A stretch of DNA of 64,000 nucleotides from Petroclostridium sp. X23 (GTDB taxonomy: Bacteria > Bacillota > Clostridia > SK-Y3). Position 1 is the stretch's first letter; the number at the start of each line of letters is the position of its first letter. The notes beneath the pieces were generated by a model. It did not search any database, was not told the DNA's origin, and saw only the letters and a list, made by a program, of their open reading frames with translations. The stretch spans positions 5,448,511-5,512,510 of the forward strand of contig NZ_CP124862.1 in assembly GCF_030013905.1 (NCBI RefSeq), given 5' to 3'. Shown in pieces: positions 34,161 through 43,033 of this stretch. The position numbers and the translations under genes are program-made.

Positions 34161-34295
34161 ATGGACGGGAGATTAATGTTACTGGTTGGATGTTTCGTGG
34201 GGTGTTTTATTGGAGTGGCGGCAATGTCACTATGCGCGGCAACTAAAATATTAAGCATAGAAAGAAGGGGGAAGGATGGGGTGCAAAAATTGTAA
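34161..34295 (+). CDS. DUF3789-like small membrane protein
   Basis: 44 residues with one glycine-rich membrane helix (LMLLVGCFVGCFIGVAAMSL) and a basic tail. Resembles short DUF3789 phage proteins. GGGGGAT upstream; overlaps the next gene. Confidence 0.58.
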   Translation: MDGRLMLLVGCFVGCFIGVAAMSLCAATKILSIERRGKDGVQKL

Positions 34296-34446
34296 GAGCA
34301 AGATGGTAATGTGTGCATACTTTTTGGACAAGCATGTTAAAAGGAAGGGGTTTATATGTACCAAGTGCGGCTGGTTAGAAGTAATTGTTGGGGGCAATAC
34401 ATATACTCGGTGGCCGGGGAAGAAATACATTAGACTTGGAGCCTAG
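34276..34446 (+). CDS. Small zinc-ribbon phage protein
   Basis: 56 residues: MGCKNCKSKMVMC and FICTKCGW give two CxxC pairs. GGGGGAAGG upstream; starts within the membrane-protein gene. Confidence 0.55.
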   Translation: MGCKNCKSKMVMCAYFLDKHVKRKGFICTKCGWLEVIVGGNTYTRWPGKKYIRLGA

Positions 34447-34486
34447 CGTTTTGCGCTGGGCTTTAGGTGCGCGAGGGGGATTGAGA

Positions 34487-34843
34487 ATGTACGAAGATTG
34501 GAAGCAGCTTGGGAAGGAATACAAAGAGTCTCGTATACCGATTAGAAATAAAATCATTGAACTAAAAAACGAAAAGGCAAGACTAGAGACATCGAAGTAT
34601 AGAAGAAAAAAGGCAGAAATAGAAGCTATAGAAAGCAAGATTATAGATATTGATGATCAACTCAAACTCCTGAACGCTATGGACAGGGATTTGCAGGAAA
34701 TAGGAAGAGAATCAGAACACTATTTTGATAGGGGATGGTGGAGAAGTGAAAAGTATACGCTTAACTCAAGACATGCAAAATTACCTACCATATACTATGG
34801 ATTCATCGAATACGAATGCGAATGCGAAGGATGGAACCAATGA
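34487..34843 (+). CDS. Coiled-coil phage protein upstream of the late regulator
   Basis: 118 residues from ATG 34487. MYEDWKQLGKEYKESRIPIR followed by charged heptads to about residue 80. Overlaps the sigma-like gene by about 100 bp, which is typical of this pair in clostridial phages. Unknown role. Confidence 0.6.
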   Translation: MYEDWKQLGKEYKESRIPIRNKIIELKNEKARLETSKYRRKKAEIEAIESKIIDIDDQLKLLNAMDRDLQEIGRESEHYFDRGWWRSEKYTLNSRHAKLPTIYYGFIEYECECEGWNQ

Positions 34844-35066
34844 TAGGCAGAGGCAGAAGATGAAGAAGTTTGCAGATGTGGCCATTAGAGAATTGCTGCC
34901 GTTTAAACAGAGACAAGTCCTCAAAATGTATTATATTGAGAATAAGAATATTCAACAGATTGCCGAAGAGCTGGATATTGATAAGTCTACAGTAAGTAGA
35001 AGGCTAAATGCTGCAAAAAAGTTTTTAAAAAAAATTAGAAAAATTTATTCGGAAGTTGCAAAATAA
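34746..35066 (+). CDS. Sigma-70 region-4-like late-gene regulator
   Basis: 106 residues from GTG 34746 (GGTGGAGAA upstream). The C-terminal region AIRELLPFKQRQVLKMYYIE then NIQQIAEELDIDKSTVSRRL is a clear region-4 helix-turn-helix. Such proteins (ArpU/RinA-like position) activate late transcription. It is the last gene of the early block and ends in a terminator just before the packaging genes. Confidence 0.75.
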   Translation: MKSIRLTQDMQNYLPYTMDSSNTNANAKDGTNDRQRQKMKKFADVAIRELLPFKQRQVLKMYYIENKNIQQIAEELDIDKSTVSRRLNAAKKFLKKIRKIYSEVAK

Positions 35067-35076
35067 TGCAACTTTT
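35053..35076 (+). terminator. Terminator at the end of the early operon
   Basis: AAGTTGCA-aaataa-TGCAACTT then TT; the regulator's stop codon is in the loop. Confidence 0.6.
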
Positions 35077-35128
35077 AGGCGCTTGCACACTATAAGTGAG
35101 AGAACTTTTTGGGACGTAGGTGATCAGA

Positions 35129-35347
35129 GTGACATTTATAGAAAAAGTAAGGTACATACAAGAGAAATTCTGTTCTAGATGTAAAAATGATTGTGAAGGG
35201 TGCAGGGTGAAAAGCCTTGTGAACTATATTGCTTTGCAATCTACGTCAAAAAAAGAAATAAAGGAAGCAATGCGGACTAATATGCCGACTGACGTATCGC
35301 ATTTCGGCGGAGCATATAAACAGAGTAACAGGAGGGTATTCAAGTGA
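35129..35347 (+). CDS. Small Cys-rich phage protein
   Basis: 72 residues from GTG 35129 (AGGTG upstream). CSRCKNDCEGC is a compact Cys cluster. First gene of the late region; unrecognised. Confidence 0.55.
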   Translation: MTFIEKVRYIQEKFCSRCKNDCEGCRVKSLVNYIALQSTSKKEIKEAMRTNMPTDVSHFGGAYKQSNRRVFK

Positions 35348-35478
35348 AATATTGGATAGAGCGGTTTCAATTGTGGTGGAAGTATAAGCAACTACCGAAT
35401 ACATTCAAATATAGGCATATGAAAAAGGTTGAGATTGCAAGGCTAAACGGCAGATACGGGATTGTAGGGATGGGGTAG
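35344..35478 (+). CDS. Tiny basic Trp-rich phage protein
   Basis: 44 residues (MKYWIERFQLWWKYKQLPNT). GTG start overlaps the previous stop; AGGAGGG lies upstream. Confidence 0.5.
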   Translation: MKYWIERFQLWWKYKQLPNTFKYRHMKKVEIARLNGRYGIVGMG

Positions 35479-35479
35479 T

Positions 35480-36133
35480 ATGTATTATCCGGTGAAGGTG
35501 TTGGCGGTAAAAGAGACGGATAAAGCTACGTATTTGCAAATTGAAATGGAACCAGGTCTTAAAAATAAAATCCTACAATACAGTGTGGGAAATGGGATCG
35601 CCGGGGAAATACGGATAGAGGATGGCAGGCATAGAACAGGGCTACAGAATAAATTTATTCATGCGCTTATCAGGGATATAGCAGAATGGCATTGCGAAGA
35701 TCCGGAGATCGAGAAAAGGTTTTTCTTTTATTGGTGGTGTGGCCTGAATGAAAAAGATTATGTGAGCACTACTCAGTTAAGCATGGAAGATGCGAATGGG
35801 TTTATCGACTTTCTCCTGGAGTTTGTGATAGAGCATGGCATACATGCTGGGCATCCGATACTGGAAGAGTTGGTTGCAATTAAAGATATTAGTAGATATC
35901 TGTGGCTGTGTCTGCATTTTAAGAAGTGCTGCATTTGCGGAAGATCCGGGCATGTGCATCACGTAGACAAAATCCAAATGGGAAATGACAGAAGGCGAGT
36001 AGATGATAGTCGGAAAAGAAAGATTTGTTTGTGTGAAGATCATCATTTGATGTATAGAGAATCAATTCATAATATAGGTGATAAGGCTTTCTTTGAAAAG
36101 CATAAAGTATATGGCATAATATTCAACGAGTAA
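35480..36133 (+). CDS. Putative HNHc nuclease
   Basis: 217 residues. The C-terminal half carries the nuclease: KCCICGRSGHVHHVDKIQM and CLCEDHHLMYRESIH, with CxxC and HH metal/catalytic residues. The N-terminal part (LQNKFIHALIRDIAEWH) matches the phage 'putative HNHc nuclease' family. It lies directly before terS, where phage HNH enzymes often assist DNA packaging. Confidence 0.82.
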   Translation: MYYPVKVLAVKETDKATYLQIEMEPGLKNKILQYSVGNGIAGEIRIEDGRHRTGLQNKFIHALIRDIAEWHCEDPEIEKRFFFYWWCGLNEKDYVSTTQLSMEDANGFIDFLLEFVIEHGIHAGHPILEELVAIKDISRYLWLCLHFKKCCICGRSGHVHHVDKIQMGNDRRRVDDSRKRKICLCEDHHLMYRESIHNIGDKAFFEKHKVYGIIFNE

Positions 36134-36146
36134 CGGTGGTGAGGTG

Positions 36147-37019
36147 ATGCCAAGATCAAGGAGCCCGAACAGGGACAAGGCTAAAGAGTTATGGTTACAG
36201 TCAGGGAAACAGAAATTATTAAAAGATATTGCTGCCGAACTTGGCGTATCTGAAACGCTAGTTAGAAAGTGGAAGAATCAAGATAAATGGGATAGTGACA
36301 ATATAGTAACGTTACCAAAAACAAAAAGTAACGTTACCAATAAAAAGGAACGCAAAAAAACTGTTAAAGAAGAATTAACCGAGGATGATATACAAGGAGC
36401 TGGCTTAACTGAAAAGCAGCGCCTTTTTTGTTTGTATTACGTCAAGTATTGGAATGCGACTAAAGCCTACAAAAAAGCATATCAATCTAGTTACGATGTG
36501 GCAAATGCTCACGGATATGAACTGTTGTCAAATGTGGTAGTAAAAAGTGAGATAGATAGGCTTAAGAGAAACATTGTAGAGGGCGTTGGACTTGAAGCGA
36601 TGGCAGTATTCCAGAAGTACATAGACATTGCCTTTGCAGATATAACTGACTATGTTTCATTTGGACAGGAAGAAGTGCCTGTTATGACTATGTATGGTCC
36701 ACTTGTAGTTACGGATGAAGATACCGGAGAAAAGACAACTATTACTAAGATGGTAAATACAGTTAAGTTTAAAGATAGCACTGAGATAGATGGGACCATA
36801 ATATCAGAGGTGAGCCAAGGCAAAGACGGGGCAAAAATAAAGCTTGCGGATAAGATGAAAGCTCTTGATAAGCTGTCAGAATACTTCGACCTGTTCCCGG
36901 ATAAGTTCAAGCGTCGCATAGAAGAAGAAAAACTTGCGCTGGCCAAGGCTAAAGCAGATACTGCCGAGAACGACAAACCTATCGAAATAGTAATCAAACG
37001 GAAGGGTGAGGGCGAATGA
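36147..37019 (+). CDS. terS: Terminase small subunit
   Basis: 290 residues. N-terminal helix-turn-helix (LLKDIAAELGVSETLVRKWK), then the terminase_2 core LTEKQRLFCLYYVKYWNATK and AYKKAYQSSYDVANAHGYEL. The C-terminal part resembles PBSX XtmA. It recognises the packaging site and hands DNA to the large subunit, with which it overlaps by 4 bp. A tandem palindromic repeat lies in the coding sequence after the helix-turn-helix. Confidence 0.9.
   Translation: MPRSRSPNRDKAKELWLQSGKQKLLKDIAAELGVSETLVRKWKNQDKWDSDNIVTLPKTKSNVTNKKERKKTVKEELTEDDIQGAGLTEKQRLFCLYYVKYWNATKAYKKAYQSSYDVANAHGYELLSNVVVKSEIDRLKRNIVEGVGLEAMAVFQKYIDIAFADITDYVSFGQEEVPVMTMYGPLVVTDEDTGEKTTITKMVNTVKFKDSTEIDGTIISEVSQGKDGAKIKLADKMKALDKLSEYFDLFPDKFKRRIEEEKLALAKAKADTAENDKPIEIVIKRKGEGE
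36305..36340 (+). repeat. Tandem AGTAACGTTACCAA repeat inside terS
   Basis: Two identical 14-bp copies (36305-36318 and 36327-36340), 22 bp apart or two helical turns. Each contains the palindrome GTAACGTTAC. Possible packaging-initiation (pac) or regulatory site. Confidence 0.6.
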
Positions 37020-38314
37020 TTGAAAAAGAAGTCAATCCGCACTTTGAAGAATTCCTGTTTGATTGGAACCATAAGTTTTATTTTTTAGTAGGTGGATACG
37101 GCAGCAGTAAAAGTTATCATGTAGCCTTAAAGATAATACTCAAACTGTTACAGGAAAAGAGGACGGCGCTAGTAGTCAGGGAAGTTTATGACACTATCCG
37201 TGATAGTTGTTTTTCGCTGTTCGATGAGATTATAACAGGGATGGAGCTAGACGATAGAATCAAATTAGTTACTTCTCCGATGCAGATTCGGTTTCCTAAT
37301 GGCAGTAAGATCATATTCAAAGGGATGGATAAGCCGGCAAAGTTAAAATCTATTAATAATGTTACTATTGTGTGGGTAGAAGAATGTTCAGAACTTAAAT
37401 ATGAAGGGTTCAAGGAACTATTAGGACGTTTAAGGCATCCTACATTACCACTGCATTTCATATTGTCTACTAACCCGGTAGGGGAGGACAATTGGACATA
37501 TAAACACTTCTTTAAAGACGATAGAAAAAAAGTGTTTGTATTGGATGATGAAGCCTTATACCAAAACAGAATAGTAATACTTAAAAATACCTATTATCAT
37601 CACTCTATAGCAGATGATAATTTATTTTTGCCTAAAAGTTATATAGAGCAGTTAGAGGAACTAAAAACATATGACCCGGATTTATACAGGATAGCAAGAA
37701 AAGGACGCTTTGGAGTAAATGGTATAAGAGTATTGCCACAGTTTGTAGTTAAACCGCATTATGAGGTGCTTGAGGCTGTAAATAAAATTCCTGGCAACAT
37801 GAAGCGAGCAGGTTTTGACTTCGGTTTTGAAACATCATATAACGCACTGGTAAGGCTTGCGATAGATCATGATAACAAATATCTGTATATCTATTGGGAG
37901 TATTATAAAAACCGAATGACAGACGATAGAACCGAAACAGAAATAGCAGAGTTTAAAGAAACTAGAGAGCTTATCCGGGCAGATTCGGCAGAACCTAAAA
38001 CAATAGCTTATTATAGGCAACAGGGATTTAATATAAAAGGGGCTAAAAAGTTTCAGGGAAGCCGGTTGCAGTATACGAAAAAGGTAAAGAGATTCAAGAA
38101 AATCATTTGTTCTGAAAACTGCGTGAATGTAATTTCGGAATTGAAAGATTTGACATATAAGAAGGATAAGCTTGGAAACGTCATTGAGGACGATTTCAAT
38201 ATTGACCCTCATACAATGAGCGCTATATGGTATGCGTTAGACGGTTATGAGGTCGCAGATATTAAATATGAAAAACCAGGAAGACCGAAGGGAGGTAGAG
38301 CTCAAAAGATATGA
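37016..38314 (+). CDS. terL: Terminase large subunit (PBSX/Terminase_3 family)
   Basis: 432 residues. Walker A GGYGSSKSYH (26-35), Walker B IVWVEECSEL, coupling motif ILSTNPVGE, and nuclease-domain acidic residues in AGFDFGFE and ELIRADSAEPKTI. It powers ATP-driven DNA translocation and cuts the concatemer. Start overlaps the terS stop (ATGA). Confidence 0.95.
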   Translation: MIEKEVNPHFEEFLFDWNHKFYFLVGGYGSSKSYHVALKIILKLLQEKRTALVVREVYDTIRDSCFSLFDEIITGMELDDRIKLVTSPMQIRFPNGSKIIFKGMDKPAKLKSINNVTIVWVEECSELKYEGFKELLGRLRHPTLPLHFILSTNPVGEDNWTYKHFFKDDRKKVFVLDDEALYQNRIVILKNTYYHHSIADDNLFLPKSYIEQLEELKTYDPDLYRIARKGRFGVNGIRVLPQFVVKPHYEVLEAVNKIPGNMKRAGFDFGFETSYNALVRLAIDHDNKYLYIYWEYYKNRMTDDRTETEIAEFKETRELIRADSAEPKTIAYYRQQGFNIKGAKKFQGSRLQYTKKVKRFKKIICSENCVNVISELKDLTYKKDKLGNVIEDDFNIDPHTMSAIWYALDGYEVADIKYEKPGRPKGGRAQKI

Positions 38315-39864
38315 CAAATAGAGTGATTGTAAAAAAGATAACCAGCGAAAGCAATATCGTAAGAGAGAGCAGACAGATTCAAGACGATCCATTTAAAGAC
38401 ATGTATGGCAATGGTATTATAGAACCTCCTTATGATCCGGAGCTTCTTATTCGGCTTCCTGAAACCAGCGATATCTTGCAGCAATGTATTGATGCATATA
38501 AAACGAATATTGCCGGTTTTGGTATCAGCTTTAAGTACGATGTGGATTACGACAAGGAAAAGGATGCAGGCAAGAAAAAGGAATATGAGGTGCAATGGTC
38601 CCGGTACGAAAACTTTTTTAAATACTGTAACTTTGATGAGGCATTTATAGAAGTTCTGCAAAAAGCAATAGAAGACCGGGAGAAAATAGGCTGGGGAGGA
38701 ATCGAAGTCATCCCCGATGGAGTCGGAAAACCGGCAGGATTTGAGCATATTCCGGGGCATACCTTTAGGTTGTGCAAAAAAGATACCAAGCTGGTAGATA
38801 TAAAAACGACTATCACGGATGAGTACGGGAAAGAAGTTGAGATTACCCGGAAGCGCCGGTTCAAAAAGTTCGTACAGTTGCAGGGTACTAAGAAAGTATA
38901 CTTTAAGGAGTTCGGAGATCCACGGCAATTGAATTGTGAAACCGGAGAATACGGCGAGAATGTTCCGGAAGATAAGCAAGCAACTTCTATTATGTTTTTC
39001 AATGTTTATTGTGCATACAGTGATTACGGACTTCCCCGATATATCGGCCAGCTGCTAAATATCCAAGGGAACCGGAAAGCAGAAGAGTTAAACTACCGGT
39101 ATTTTGAAGAAGGCCGGCACATTCCTCTTGCTATAGTAGTGGAAAATGGACAGCTTACCGAAGGATCCATTGCACAGCTAAAAGACAGCAAAGGGGAGAG
39201 CGCCCAGTATAAATACCTGGTTCTTGAAGCAGAAGGGTTTAATGATGAATCTTCCATTACAGGGCTCGATGATGATAAAAAGCAAAAGGTTGCTATCAAG
39301 TTTGAAAAGCTTGCGGAGATCATGAACGACGATGCGCTTTTTCAGAACTACTGCAAAAATAACCGTGATAAAATCCGGTCAGCATTTAGGCTCCACCCTA
39401 TTTATACCGGAGAAAGCCAGGACTACACCAGGGCGACAGCTGACACCGCAAGGCAGATTACAGAGGAGCAGGTATTCCAGCCGGAACGTGAATCTCTAGC
39501 ATTCATGTTCAATAATCTTCTAAAAGACCCACTGGAGGTTAATGCGGTGTCTATGTTCTTTAAAGCGCCGAAGATTACAGATAGGGCCGAGTTATCAAGA
39601 GCATTGACTCCGTTTATACAAGCAGGAACCGCAACGGCCAATAATCTGATAGATGCTTTAGGTGAGCTGCTGGGGAAAGACTTTGAACAGATTACTGAAG
39701 ATTGGGCCAATAAACCATTACAGATGGTGTTAAAGGAAATGGAGCTTCAGAAGGTAGAGCAGGCGGTACCGGTACAGAAATCTGCTGAGGATAGGCAGTT
39801 AATTATTGAGGTATTAAAAGAGCTCAGAGAGACCGTAGAGGAGGCTTTAGGCAGTGATCAATAA
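38311..39864 (+). CDS. Portal protein (PBSX/XkdE type)
   Basis: 517 residues. QDDPFKDMYGNGIIEPPYDP near the N-terminus, SDILQQCIDAYKTNIAGFG, and YTRATADTARQITEEQVFQP late in the protein match the PBSX-family portal. The dodecameric portal is the DNA gate of the head. It overlaps the terL stop by 4 bp and the next gene by 11 bp. Confidence 0.92.
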   Translation: MTNRVIVKKITSESNIVRESRQIQDDPFKDMYGNGIIEPPYDPELLIRLPETSDILQQCIDAYKTNIAGFGISFKYDVDYDKEKDAGKKKEYEVQWSRYENFFKYCNFDEAFIEVLQKAIEDREKIGWGGIEVIPDGVGKPAGFEHIPGHTFRLCKKDTKLVDIKTTITDEYGKEVEITRKRRFKKFVQLQGTKKVYFKEFGDPRQLNCETGEYGENVPEDKQATSIMFFNVYCAYSDYGLPRYIGQLLNIQGNRKAEELNYRYFEEGRHIPLAIVVENGQLTEGSIAQLKDSKGESAQYKYLVLEAEGFNDESSITGLDDDKKQKVAIKFEKLAEIMNDDALFQNYCKNNRDKIRSAFRLHPIYTGESQDYTRATADTARQITEEQVFQPERESLAFMFNNLLKDPLEVNAVSMFFKAPKITDRAELSRALTPFIQAGTATANNLIDALGELLGKDFEQITEDWANKPLQMVLKEMELQKVEQAVPVQKSAEDRQLIIEVLKELRETVEEALGSDQ

Positions 39865-40720
39865 AAAGATATTAACTGCGATACAAAAAGCTTTAGACAC
39901 GGCTATAGAAAAGGCAGACGATACAAAGGAATGGGTAGGAAAGATACCTCAATCAAAAGCCTGGACTGAGCAAAGCATAAAAGCAATCAATAGCATGGAA
40001 AAGCAAGCTTTTAAACTGCTCAAAAAACAGCGTGACAGATATATAAAAGCGTTAGGCAAGATTAAGCTGAAAGTGAAGAAAGCGGATTTTGATGAAGAGT
40101 TAAGCGCTGAACTGGCTGCAATTATTGAAGAATACGAAACGCTCTATGAGCAACAGGTAACTCCGCACTATATAAATATCGCTGAAATAGTAGCAAATGA
40201 GCTTTTAGCTCAGGCAAATAAAGCTAAAAATATAAACATCACTTTTGACCTGCTTAATGAAATAGCAAGGGATTGGCTGGAAGGAAAGAGAATCAACTTT
40301 GCTAAAGAGGTAAGTGAGACTACTCATAAAGCTGTAATTGAAGCGCTCACAGAAGGGTTTGAGGCAGGAGAGGGAATATCAAAGCTTGCGGCCAGGATTA
40401 AGGGCTTTCCGGAATTCGGCATCAGCAGGGCAATCACCATTGCTAGGACAGAAATAATTTCCGCAAGTAATGCTGGATCCATAGAAGGATATAGGCAAAG
40501 CGGCGTAGTTATCGGTAAAGAATGGCTTGCTACTGCGGACGGAAAGACAAGGCGGACACATGCTGCTGCAAATGGGCAGAGAAAGAAACTAGATTCTCCT
40601 TTTATAGTTGGAGGATATAAACTCATGCAGCCTGGAGACGGATCGCTGGGAGCGCCGGCAAAAGAAATTGTTTTATGCCGGTGTACAGTGGTCCCAATTT
40701 TAGAAGGAGAGAAAATTTAG
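39854..40720 (+). CDS. Minor head protein (SPP1 gp7 / MuF-like)
   Basis: 288 residues. The MuF-type C-terminal domain is clear: FGISRAITIARTEIISASNA and KTRRTHAAANGQ, closing with EIVLCRCTVVPI. These proteins bind the portal inside the head. GTG start with GAGGAGG upstream, overlapping the portal gene. Confidence 0.9.
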   Translation: MINKKILTAIQKALDTAIEKADDTKEWVGKIPQSKAWTEQSIKAINSMEKQAFKLLKKQRDRYIKALGKIKLKVKKADFDEELSAELAAIIEEYETLYEQQVTPHYINIAEIVANELLAQANKAKNINITFDLLNEIARDWLEGKRINFAKEVSETTHKAVIEALTEGFEAGEGISKLAARIKGFPEFGISRAITIARTEIISASNAGSIEGYRQSGVVIGKEWLATADGKTRRTHAAANGQRKKLDSPFIVGGYKLMQPGDGSLGAPAKEIVLCRCTVVPILEGEKI

Positions 40721-40732
40721 GAGGTGGAAAAG

Positions 40733-41194
40733 GTGTCAAAGATCGCAAAATCATTTGAGGTAAGCATTGCGAAAGTGGATGAGGTAAACCGAATTGTTGA
40801 AGGTGTTGTCTATAGGCCGTCAAAGGTATTTAAAGCAGACGGTACCCCGACGGATTATATTGATAGTCAAGGAGATTGGATGACAGAGGATGATGTTAAA
40901 AAAGCCTGTCACAAGTTTGCTAAAAAGCTGACCATATCAAAGTCAGGCAAGACCGGAGTGGACAAGCACCATAATGAAAAAGCCGGCTATGGTGTAGTCG
41001 TAGAAAACTACATTGCCAAGGCGGATATTCCGGATATCGATGCGAAAGCCGGGGACTGGTGTGCAGCTGTAGAAGTAACGGACGAGGCAACCTGGAAGCA
41101 GGTGCAAAAACGTGAAATTACCGGTTTTAGCATGGGTGGTAATGCAGTATATATTCCGGTGGAGGGAGGTGAAGAAGATGCCACAAATGACTGA
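40733..41194 (+). CDS. Prohead protease-like protein (XkdF type)
   Basis: 153 residues. IVEGVVYRPSKVFKADGTPT, DKHHNEKAGYGVVVENYIAK, DWCAAVEVTDEATWKQVQKR and GFSMGGNAVY match XkdF-like S78-family maturation proteases. Start GTG 40733 is favoured by AGGAGGTG; GTG 40724 lies inside that site. Its 3' end overlaps the scaffold gene. Confidence 0.8.
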   Translation: MSKIAKSFEVSIAKVDEVNRIVEGVVYRPSKVFKADGTPTDYIDSQGDWMTEDDVKKACHKFAKKLTISKSGKTGVDKHHNEKAGYGVVVENYIAKADIPDIDAKAGDWCAAVEVTDEATWKQVQKREITGFSMGGNAVYIPVEGGEEDATND

Positions 41195-42047
41195 TGTAGA
41201 TATTAATTTTATATCCCTGGTGAAAAAGGGAGCAAATAAGCAAAAGATACAGATTTATAAAAGCGACGATTATGAAGAGCCTGAAACGGAACCTGTTCAA
41301 AAAGAAGAGGATGAGTTGAAGGGCTTTTTTAATGTCATGAAATCATTCTTTACCGGCAAGAAGGAAATAGCAAAAGCAGAAGCTGCAAAATCAATATCTT
41401 TTGCTGACAGAATGGCTGTATCCGAGATAACCGACGGTCTTTGGCGTGTAAATGACACCCTGTCCTCTACATTAAGAGATATTTTAAGGGATGATACTGT
41501 CCCGGATAAACAGGCCGCAATGAATACGGCGATTGATGAGTATGCCGCATACATGAAGAATAAAATCAAGAATGTTGGGAAAAAAGTCGCGAAAGCGGAT
41601 GAAGATTTCTTCATGGCAGAACCGGTAGCAAAGGCAGGAAAGAAAGTATCAACAGCAAGGTTAACATCAATAAAAAACGCGATTCAGTCGCTTCAGTCAA
41701 TAGTGAGTGAAGTGGAAACTGAGGAAGGAGATGGCGAAGTGAAAAAGGAAGAAATCGTAGAAATTGTAAAATCGGCAGTGACCGAGAGCGTAAAGCCAAT
41801 CAATGAGAGATTGGATAAGATTGAAAAGGGAGATCCGGCGGACGAACAGCCGGCGGCAGAAGTGAAGAAAGAAGATATCGCAGAGATTGTTAAATCTGCT
41901 GTATCGGAAAGTTTAAAGCCTATTCAAGAACGTTTGACGGTGGTGGAAAAATCTAGAGGGATCAGTAAAGCTGATGACGATAGTGACGCCGGAAAAGGTG
42001 AAGAAGTAAAAAAATCAGAAGGATCTTTTGACGGGTTCTTTGCATAA
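41178..42047 (+). CDS. Scaffold-like protein (XkdF C-terminal-type), internally duplicated
   Basis: 289 residues from ATG 41178. The frame resembles the second half of PBSX XkdF, here a separate gene. The acidic helical C-terminus contains two copies of a ~35-residue unit, each with EIVKSAVTESVKPINERLD or EIVKSAVSESLKPIQERLT. Charged, helical, repetitive proteins next to a prohead protease and capsid gene are usually scaffolds removed during maturation. Confidence 0.7.
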   Translation: MPQMTDVDINFISLVKKGANKQKIQIYKSDDYEEPETEPVQKEEDELKGFFNVMKSFFTGKKEIAKAEAAKSISFADRMAVSEITDGLWRVNDTLSSTLRDILRDDTVPDKQAAMNTAIDEYAAYMKNKIKNVGKKVAKADEDFFMAEPVAKAGKKVSTARLTSIKNAIQSLQSIVSEVETEEGDGEVKKEEIVEIVKSAVTESVKPINERLDKIEKGDPADEQPAAEVKKEDIAEIVKSAVSESLKPIQERLTVVEKSRGISKADDDSDAGKGEEVKKSEGSFDGFFA

Positions 42048-42066
42048 GAAAAGGGGGAACTAGAGA

Positions 42067-43017
42067 ATGAGTATAGCAAACAGAACTTTACTTGCAAAAG
42101 CAGCAATAGATACTGCAACGCTTGGCACCGGAGGCAAGATGAATCCGGAACAGGCACAGAAATTTATCACGTTTATGAAAGATTACTCCAGAATTCTAAG
42201 GGAAGTCGCGTTCTATCCAATGATGACTACAAGAAGAGTATTAGATAGCTTGGAAGTCAATAAAAGAGGGATGAGAAAGCAGCTGGAAAACCAGGAAAAC
42301 GCACCGACCGGTACGGCGACTCCATCTAAAAGAGAGCTGCAGGCAGTAGGCGTTATTAGACCTTATGATATCACTTTCCAGTACATGAAAGAAAATATTG
42401 AAAGAGGTAATATTAATGACACCCTAGCGAAGTTATTTGCGCAGCAGTTTACAAATGATACTGTGGACCTTGCCTTTAACGGAGATGAAGAAGCCAAATT
42501 AGAAGATGCCGTTACTCCAGATCCATTCTTAAGCATCAATAATGGATGGATCAAGATTGCAACTAGTGATGCAGGTACACATAAATTTGATAATGCTAGT
42601 AGCCAAGATTTCTTAGGCACTGTTTTCCCGGGGTTGTTGGCGATGATGCCGGGTAAATACTATCAGTTATATCAGGAAGAGGATAAATCTAAGATTAAGA
42701 TCTTAGTATCCCAAAATGATAATAGAGTATATAAGCATCAGCTGCAGGAAAGGAACACGGCTCTCGGGGATGCAATGATTCTTTCCGGAAAGAACGTAAC
42801 CTATGATGGATTTGAAATTATCCCGGTAGGATTTATCCCTGATGGGGTGCAGATGGCAACTGCTCTTGAAAATCTGGCTTATGGTGTATTAACAGACTTT
42901 GAAAGTTATCATCAAGTAGTGCCAAGATATACCCGTCATGAATATACGCTTCTTGCTGATTTTGATGTTGAAATTGTAAACCCTAATGCATTAGTAATCG
43001 GTAAAGATTTTGCTTAA
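42067..43017 (+). CDS. Major capsid protein (XkdG-like)
   Basis: 316 residues, following the scaffold gene by 20 bp with a GGGGGA site. AQKFITFMKDYSRILREVAF, RPYDITFQYMKENIERGNIN and LVSQNDNRVYKHQLQERNTA fit the PBSX/XkdG-like HK97-fold capsid family. It assembles the icosahedral shell. Confidence 0.85.
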   Translation: MSIANRTLLAKAAIDTATLGTGGKMNPEQAQKFITFMKDYSRILREVAFYPMMTTRRVLDSLEVNKRGMRKQLENQENAPTGTATPSKRELQAVGVIRPYDITFQYMKENIERGNINDTLAKLFAQQFTNDTVDLAFNGDEEAKLEDAVTPDPFLSINNGWIKIATSDAGTHKFDNASSQDFLGTVFPGLLAMMPGKYYQLYQEEDKSKIKILVSQNDNRVYKHQLQERNTALGDAMILSGKNVTYDGFEIIPVGFIPDGVQMATALENLAYGVLTDFESYHQVVPRYTRHEYTLLADFDVEIVNPNALVIGKDFA

Positions 43018-43033
43018 GGAGGGATAATGGATA

